This document shows, piece by piece, positions 7,123 through 11,301 of a stretch of 11,301 nucleotides of DNA; within the stretch, counting starts at the first letter, position 1, and the number at the start of each line of letters is the position of its first letter. Under the pieces are notes generated by a model, which saw nothing but the letters and a program-made list of their open reading frames with translations, made no database searches and was not told the origin of the DNA. Location of the stretch: contig DAHWBL010000020.1 in assembly GCA_027323595.1 (NCBI GenBank), positions 1-11,301 on the forward strand, given 5' to 3'. The stretch is from Acetobacteraceae bacterium (GTDB lineage Bacteria; Pseudomonadota; Alphaproteobacteria; Acetobacterales; Acetobacteraceae). The position numbers and the translations under genes were made by a program.

Positions 7123-7144
7123 GCGATTCGTCACGCGATTCGTC
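7123..7144. repeat. Two tandem copies of GCGATTCGTC
   Basis: GCGATTCGTC occurs at 7123-7132 and again at 7135-7144, a 12-base period. The copies lie in the short gap between rpmG and the methyltransferase gene. Perfect 10-base direct repeats one helical turn apart can be regulator sites. That reading is inference, and chance is not excluded. Confidence 0.3.
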
Positions 7145-7156
7145 CGGACCGCCCGA

Positions 7157-7324
7157 TCACTTGATCTTGGCTTCCTTGAACGCGACGTGCTTGCGCACGA
7201 CCGGGTCGTATTTGCGCATTTCCATCTTGCCGGTGGTGGTGCGGGCGTTCTTCTTGGTGACATAGAAGAAGCCGGTGTCGGCGGTGGAAACGAGTTTGAT
7301 CTGGATGGTGTTGGTCTTGGCCAT
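7157..7324 (-). CDS. rpmG: 50S ribosomal protein L33, cysteine-free form
   Basis: The 55-residue product begins MAKTNTIQIKLVSTADTGFF and continues with YVTKKNARTTTGKMEMRKYD and PVVRKHVAFKEAKIK. This matches bacterial L33 over its whole length. It contains no cysteine, so it is the zinc-independent form typical of most proteobacteria. L33 is a small protein of the large ribosomal subunit near the E site. The ATG at 7324 has GGAG 7 bases upstream, an excellent start. A longer 81-codon frame overlapping it (7131-7376) is a frame shadow with His/Gln-rich composition. rpmG follows the S41 protease gene by 92 bases and may have its own weak promoter there. Confidence 0.97.
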   Translation of the reverse strand: MAKTNTIQIKLVSTADTGFFYVTKKNARTTTGKMEMRKYDPVVRKHVAFKEAKIK

Positions 7325-7346
7325 GCTGGTTCTCCGAGAAGCGCGG

Positions 7347-7376
7347 AAAATGCGCAGAGCCGTTCGGACAGGTCAA
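7347..7376 (-). promoter_or_regulatory. Candidate promoter for rpmG (weak)
   Basis: On the minus strand TTGACC (7376-7371) is five of six to the sigma-70 -35 consensus. It is followed after 18 bases by CATTTT (7352-7347), a poor -10 match, about 23 bases before the rpmG start. Placement in the 92-base gap is sensible. The weak -10 keeps confidence low. Confidence 0.3.
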
Positions 7377-7416
7377 GAGGCTTGAGGTCCCGCTGGCCTG
7401 GCTGCTGCCATGCCGA

Positions 7417-9006
7417 TCAGGGAGGCGGCGGGGTGAGCGCGAGCCGTGCGGCGCGGTACAGCGCCGGGGTGGCGAGCAGACGGCGGGCGGTCAGCATGTC
7501 CTGCTCGCGCCCCTCGGCGGCCGGGCAGGCGGCGCGGATGCCCAGGATGGTGGCCGGCGCCGCGCCGGGGCGGATGGTGGCATGGCGCAGCAGCGCGGGC
7601 AGCATGTCGAGCCGGTCGGCGGCCAGATCGCGCATTTGCCCGGCGAGCGCGCCGCTGCCCAGTGCCGTGCAGATCTGCGGCAGCACCCCCAGCGCCTGCA
7701 GTGGATAGCCGGCCGGCGCCAGCACCCGGCTCCAGGTGACATAGAGCGCGCCGCCATCGGGCAGGGTGGTGACGGTCTGCACCAGGCCCTTGCCCAGGGT
7801 GGCGCTGCCGATCAGCACCGCGCGGCCGTGGTCCTGGAGCGCGGCGGCGAGAATTTCGGCCGCCGAGGCGGTGCGGCCATCGACCAGCACCACCAGCGGC
7901 AGCCCATCGGTGATGTCGTCGGGGCGGGATTGCCAGGTCGTGCTGGCCTCCGGGTCGCGCCCCTCGGTCACCGCCACCACGCCGCCGCCGAGCATCAGGT
8001 CCGCGGTCTGCGCCGCCTGCCGCAGCAGCCCGCCGCGATTGCCGCGCAGATCGAGGATCAACCCGGCCGGCGGGCGGGCATGGCCGGGGTCGCGCAGCGC
8101 GCGCAGCAATTCGGTCTCCACCCGGCGGTCGGTGTCGTGGGTGAAGCCGGTGATCCGCAGGCCGAGCCAGGTGCCGGCGCGCCCGGCCGGGATGGTCTGG
8201 GCATACACGGTCTCGGGGGTGACGATGCGGCGGGCGACCCGCTGCTCGCGCACGCGCCCCGAGGCCGCGCGCACGCGCAGCACCGTGTCGGTGTCCTCGG
8301 GGCCGGCGAGCCAGCGCGCCACCGTGTCCGGGGTCTGGCCGCGGGTGGATTGTCCGTCCACCGCCTCGATCGCCTCGCCGGGTCGCAGGCCCGCCTCGGC
8401 GGCCGGCCCGTCATCCTTCACATGGGCGATCACCGCCCATCCGCCCAGGCTGTCCAGCTCTACCCCCAGGCCGGCGCTGCCTTCCAGCCAGGCGGTCTGG
8501 CGGCTGCCCTCGGCGGGCGGCGCGTAGCGCGAGTAGGGGTCGAAATGGTTGAACAGCTCGTCGAAAAAGCTGCTGATGATGGCCTGCGGACCGGCCGCGC
8601 GCAGCGCCGGCGAGGCGGCCCAGCCGGCGTCGGCGAGGCTGGCGGCCAGGCTGGCCCAGCCCGGCGCATCGTCGGTGTCCGGCGCGTGGCGCGACAGCAA
8701 TGGTTTGGCGCCCAGCCGCACCTCGATCTCGTTGCCGCGCACCACCGTGGACAGGCGCGGATCAAGTGCCGGCAACCCATCCAGCCCCCACAGCGCGAGG
8801 TCGCGCGGGGTGGCGGGGTCCAGGGTGCGCGGCAGCATGAAGGCGAAGGCGGCGGTCAGGATGGTGGCGGCGCGGGCGCTGTCGAAGCGGGTGGCGACGA
8901 TGCCGGGGTCGAGCGGTGGCAGGGTCTGGGCGCGCGCCGCGCCGGGCAGCAGCAGCGCCAGCGCCAGCAGCGCCCAACGACCAGGCGCGGTGGCGCGGCG
9001 CGTCAA
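7417..9006 (-). CDS. S41 family carboxy-terminal processing peptidase (CtpA-like), exported
   Basis: The 529-residue product opens with a classical signal peptide (TRRATAPGR, then hydrophobic WALLALALLLPGAARA, cut near residue 26), so it acts in the periplasm. FDELFNHFDPYSRYAPP (148-164) corresponds to the family's DPxS region. A PDZ domain spans about 175-255 (GLGVELDSLGGW; DGPAAEAGLRPGEAIEAVDG). The protease core follows with LILDLRGNRGGLL (316-328), the nucleophile Ser381 in VDGRTASAAEI and the general-base Lys406 in GSATLGKGLVQ. The 25-residue Ser-Lys spacing matches CtpA enzymes. At 529 residues it is longer than usual (about 430-450), with an extra N-terminal segment of unknown role before the PDZ domain. 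The start is TTG (9006-9004), sharing TTGA with the rnr stop. No ATG is available before the signal peptide, so TTG is well supported. Its targets are unknown; the family processes C-termini of envelope proteins. Confidence 0.93.
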   Translation of the reverse strand: MTRRATAPGRWALLALALLLPGAARAQTLPPLDPGIVATRFDSARAATILTAAFAFMLPRTLDPATPRDLALWGLDGLPALDPRLSTVVRGNEIEVRLGAKPLLSRHAPDTDDAPGWASLAASLADAGWAASPALRAAGPQAIISSFFDELFNHFDPYSRYAPPAEGSRQTAWLEGSAGLGVELDSLGGWAVIAHVKDDGPAAEAGLRPGEAIEAVDGQSTRGQTPDTVARWLAGPEDTDTVLRVRAASGRVREQRVARRIVTPETVYAQTIPAGRAGTWLGLRITGFTHDTDRRVETELLRALRDPGHARPPAGLILDLRGNRGGLLRQAAQTADLMLGGGVVAVTEGRDPEASTTWQSRPDDITDGLPLVVLVDGRTASAAEILAAALQDHGRAVLIGSATLGKGLVQTVTTLPDGGALYVTWSRVLAPAGYPLQALGVLPQICTALGSGALAGQMRDLAADRLDMLPALLRHATIRPGAAPATILGIRAACPAAEGREQDMLTARRLLATPALYRAARLALTPPPP

Positions 9007-11078
9007 GATGCCCGGCGCGCCCGGCCCGGTGGGCTGGCGCGGCGGCGCCGTTCGCTGGTGGTGGGGGGCTGGTCCATCGGCTCTGGTTCAAGGATGCGAA
9101 ACGCCATCGCGCCGGTCAATGCATTTGCTTCCACCAGCCGCGCCAGCACCTTCTGCGACAGCACGAAGCGCCGGCCCGAGCGGCGGCCGGTGAGGCTGTG
9201 GCTGGCCTCGTCATGCTCCCAGAAATCGTCCGGCAGGCCGGAGAAGGGCACCAACCCGCTGGCGCCGCTTTCCTCCAGCGTGAGAAACAGGCCGAATCGG
9301 GTGACGCCGGAGATGCGGGCGGCAAAATCATGCCCGGCGCGGCCGGCGAGGAAGGCGGCCAGATAGCGGTCGTTGGCGTCGCGCTCGGCCAGCACCGCGC
9401 GGCGTTCGGCGGCGTTGATGCGCTCGGCGATCGCCTCGAATCCGCTGGCCTCGCTGGCACCGATCCCGTCATCGCCAAGGCCCAGACCGCCGATCAGCGC
9501 GCGATGCACCAGCAGATCGGCGTAGCGGCGGATCGGGCTGGTGAAATGCGCGTAGCGCGGCAGGGCGAGGCCGAAATGGCCGATATTGTCCGGGCTGTAG
9601 ACCGCCAGCGACTGGCTGCGCAGCACCACCTCGCTGACCAGCCCGGCCTGATCCGTGCCCGCCACCTGTGCGAGCACGCCGGCGAGATCGCGCGGATGGA
9701 TGGCCGCCACCGCCGGCAGGCTGATGCCGATGCCGTGTAGGAAGCTGCGCAGCACGAACAGCTTTTCCTCCGACGGCGGGGCATGGATGCGATACATGCA
9801 GGGCCGGCGCAGCCGCTCCAGCTCCTCGGCGGCGCAGACATTGGCCAGCACCATGAATTCCTCGATCAGCCGATGGCTGTCCAGGCGCGGGCGCGGGGTG
9901 ACCTCGGCCACCGAGCCATCCTCGGCGAGGCGCACCTGGCGTTCGGGCAGATCAAGATCGAGGGTGCCACGCGCCTGGCGGGCGGCGCTGAGCGCGGTGA
10001 AGGCGGCATAGAGCGCGGGCAGCAAATCCGGCGGCAGACCCGCCGGGGTGGTGGCGGTGTCGGCGGCGGCCTGGATCTGCTCGTAGGTGGTGCGCGCGGC
10101 GCTGCGCATCAGCCCGCGGCCGAATCGGTGCCCGCGCTTGCGGCCGTCAGCGCCCAGATCGATCTCGACGAACAGGCAGCCGCGATCCTGCCCCGGTTGC
10201 AGGCTGCACAGCCCGTTGGACAGCGCCTCGGGCAGCATGGGCACCACGCGGTCGGGGAAATAGACCGAATTGCCGCGCCGCTGCGCCTCGGCATCGAGCG
10301 CGCTCGACGGGCGCACGTAATGGGCGACATCGGCGATCGCCACCACCAGCCGCCAGCCGCTCTCGCCTGCCTGCGCGAACACCGCGTCGTCGAAATCGCG
10401 GGCGTCGGCGCCGTCGATGGTGATCAGGTTCAGCCCGCGCAAATCTTCGCGCCCGGCGATGCCGGTGGGGCGCGCGGCGGCGGCCAGGGCATCGTCGGGG
10501 AACTGGTCGGGGATGTCGTTGCTGGCGATGCAGAGCAGCGAGATGGCGCGCGCGTCGCCCAGCCGGCCGAGCCGTTCGACGATGCGCGCTGGCTTGAGGC
10601 CGAGCCGGTTGGCGGGCAGCGGCGTGGCGCGGACGATCTCGCCCGATTCCGCCCCGCCGGCCTCGCCTGGTGGCACCAGCCACTCGGCGCGGGCGTGGCG
10701 GTCGGCCGGTTGGATGCGGCCTTCGCCTGGCGTGTCGCCGCCGGCGCGATACAGCCCGATGATGCGTGCCGGCGCGTCGGAGAGTCGGTGCAGGGTGCGC
10801 GCGATGAAGCGCCCCGGCCCGGCGGGGCGCAGCCGGGCCAGCACCTGTTCGCCGGGCGCCAGCGCCGGCTGTCCGGGGCGCTCGGGCGCCATGGTGATGC
10901 GCGGCGGCGGGCCGGCGGCGCGGTCCCATTCCAGGGGGCGGGCGGTGGCATCGCCGTCACGGTCGGTGCCGGTGATCAGCAGGGCGAGCGTGTCGGGCAG
11001 GCGCGCGGGCTTCGGGCGCGCGCCGCCGGACCTGGCCTTGGCGCGTGGCGGACCTGGGTCGCCGCGCTTTTTGGCCAA
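9003..11078 (-). CDS. rnr: Ribonuclease R (RNB-family 3'-5' exoribonuclease), no N-terminal HTH region
   Basis: RNase R degrades structured RNA from the 3' end and takes part in rRNA, mRNA and tmRNA-linked quality control. In order, the 691-residue protein has a basic start (1-28), a cold-shock-type domain at about 30-100, and a second at about 104-200. The RNB catalytic domain runs from about 210, with IDGADARDFDDAV (221-233), where Asp222, Asp228, Asp230 and Asp231 match the metal ligands. HFTSPIRRYADLLVHR follows at 511-526. An S1 domain lies at about 583-665, then an Arg-rich tail. The roughly 80-residue N-terminal helix-turn-helix region common in RNase R is absent. The start is TTG (11078-11076), one base after the upstream stop (TAG-A-TTG), with AGGG 9 bases before it. 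The frame is open upstream but offers no ATG, GTG or TTG, and the first internal ATG would cut into the first cold-shock domain. It overlaps the S41 gene by 4 bases. Confidence 0.95.
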   Translation of the reverse strand: MAKKRGDPGPPRAKARSGGARPKPARLPDTLALLITGTDRDGDATARPLEWDRAAGPPPRITMAPERPGQPALAPGEQVLARLRPAGPGRFIARTLHRLSDAPARIIGLYRAGGDTPGEGRIQPADRHARAEWLVPPGEAGGAESGEIVRATPLPANRLGLKPARIVERLGRLGDARAISLLCIASNDIPDQFPDDALAAAARPTGIAGREDLRGLNLITIDGADARDFDDAVFAQAGESGWRLVVAIADVAHYVRPSSALDAEAQRRGNSVYFPDRVVPMLPEALSNGLCSLQPGQDRGCLFVEIDLGADGRKRGHRFGRGLMRSAARTTYEQIQAAADTATTPAGLPPDLLPALYAAFTALSAARQARGTLDLDLPERQVRLAEDGSVAEVTPRPRLDSHRLIEEFMVLANVCAAEELERLRRPCMYRIHAPPSEEKLFVLRSFLHGIGISLPAVAAIHPRDLAGVLAQVAGTDQAGLVSEVVLRSQSLAVYSPDNIGHFGLALPRYAHFTSPIRRYADLLVHRALIGGLGLGDDGIGASEASGFEAIAERINAAERRAVLAERDANDRYLAAFLAGRAGHDFAARISGVTRFGLFLTLEESGASGLVPFSGLPDDFWEHDEASHSLTGRRSGRRFVLSQKVLARLVEANALTGAMAFRILEPEPMDQPPTTSERRRRASPPGRARRAS

Positions 11079-11079
11079 T

Positions 11080-11301
11080 CTAGCGCGCCCTGGCGGCGGC
11101 TTTGGCGGCCGGCTTTGCCTTAAGGGCGGTCGTTGCCTTCCCGGATGCTTTTGCCTTGGTCGGGGCCTTCGCCTTGGTGGCGGCCTTCGGTTTGGTCGGG
11201 GCCTTGGCCGCCGCCTTCGCCGCCGCCTTCGGCTTTGCCTTGGCGGGTGCCGCGGTCTCCGCCTTGGCGGCCTTGGTGGCGCGCGGCTTGGCGGCGGGCT
11301 T
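11080..11301 (-). CDS. topA: Lys/Ala/Pro-rich C-terminal tail, probably DNA topoisomerase I; 5' part outside window
   Basis: The visible 73 residues are almost only Lys, Ala, Pro, Thr and Arg (for example KPAAKPRATKAAKAE, KAPTKPKAATKAKAPTKAKA, AKPAAKAAARAR) and end at TAG (11082-11080). No enzyme domain is visible, so the identity rests on context. In alphaproteobacteria topA commonly lies just upstream of rnr, and its product often ends in such a basic tail that helps grip DNA. A histone H1-like protein is the main alternative. The stop is one base before the rnr start, so the genes are surely co-transcribed. The tail shows DNA-level repetition with a 36-base period. Confidence 0.65.
   Translation of the reverse strand, partial: KPAAKPRATKAAKAETAAPAKAKPKAAAKAAAKAPTKPKAATKAKAPTKAKASGKATTALKAKPAAKAAARAR
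11156..11205. repeat. 36-base-period direct repeat inside the basic tail
   Basis: TTGGTCGGGGCCTT is found at 11156-11169 and identically at 11192-11205, which on the minus strand encodes the repeated K-A-P-T-K peptide. The intervening sequence is related but diverged. It shows the tail grew by in-frame duplication of a 12-codon unit. Confidence 0.55.

Noticed and set aside
7131..7376. 81-codon minus-strand frame over rpmG
   Set aside because: It is a shifted frame of rpmG with His/Gln-rich composition. The true L33 frame is 7157-7324.
7582..9366. 594-codon open frame on the plus strand
   Set aside because: It is antisense to the S41 protease and the end of rnr, with compositional bias only and no domain.
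9783..11123. 446-codon open frame on the plus strand
   Set aside because: It is antisense to rnr, whose catalytic motifs are clear on the other strand.
1..11301. CRISPR array, tRNA, rRNA, insertion sequence, toxin-antitoxin or defence system
   Set aside because: I looked for regular spaced repeats, cloverleaf-like segments, transposase motifs and small paired genes by eye and found none. Gaps between genes are all under 170 bases.

Overview
The window is about 11.3 kb of very GC-rich bacterial chromosome. Gene content and order (a topA-like tail, then rnr, an S41 protease and rpmG; SecD/SecF as separate proteins; cysteine-free L33) suggest an alphaproteobacterium, most likely of the Acetobacteraceae. 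The family placement is inference from style and synteny and rests on no search. Nearly all of the window is coding, and no gene-free stretch exceeds about 170 bases.

Layout by region. (1) Bases 1-1640, minus strand: the first 546 residues of a glycogen-debranching (amylo-alpha-1,6-glucosidase type) protein, cut by the window edge. (2) 1641-1808: an AT-rich intergenic patch with nested inverted repeats that looks like a terminator for the upstream sec operon. (3) 1809-4324, minus: secF and secD, overlapping by 4 bases, the accessory part of the Sec export machinery. (4) 4325-4485: divergent promoter region with GC-rich hairpins. (5) 4486-6403, plus: a Gfo/Idh/MocA oxidoreductase followed 4 bases later by an orphan periplasmic substrate-binding protein. 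(6) 6420-7070, minus: a phospholipid N-methyltransferase-like SAM enzyme, convergent with (5). (7) 7157-7324, minus: rpmG. (8) 7417-11301, minus: a tightly packed run of a topA-like C-terminal tail, rnr and a signal-peptide-bearing S41 (CtpA-type) protease.

The minus strand carries most of the window. The topA-like gene, rnr and the S41 gene are 1 base apart or overlap by 4 bases, so they are very likely co-transcribed and translationally coupled. secD and secF are coupled in the same way. At three of these junctions (topA/rnr, rnr/S41, secD/secF) the best start for the downstream gene is TTG, fused with or adjacent to the upstream stop codon. The 4.5-6.4 kb plus-strand pair is the only plus-strand coding and has no transporter permease or ATPase beside it here.

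I found no CRISPR array, tRNA, rRNA, transposase, phage gene or obvious defence system. The window is largely housekeeping. The points worth a second look are the TTG-coupled junctions, an RNase R without its usual N-terminal helix-turn-helix region, the AT-rich repeat whose mirrored copy includes the secF stop codon, and the uncharacterised oxidoreductase/binding-protein pair.
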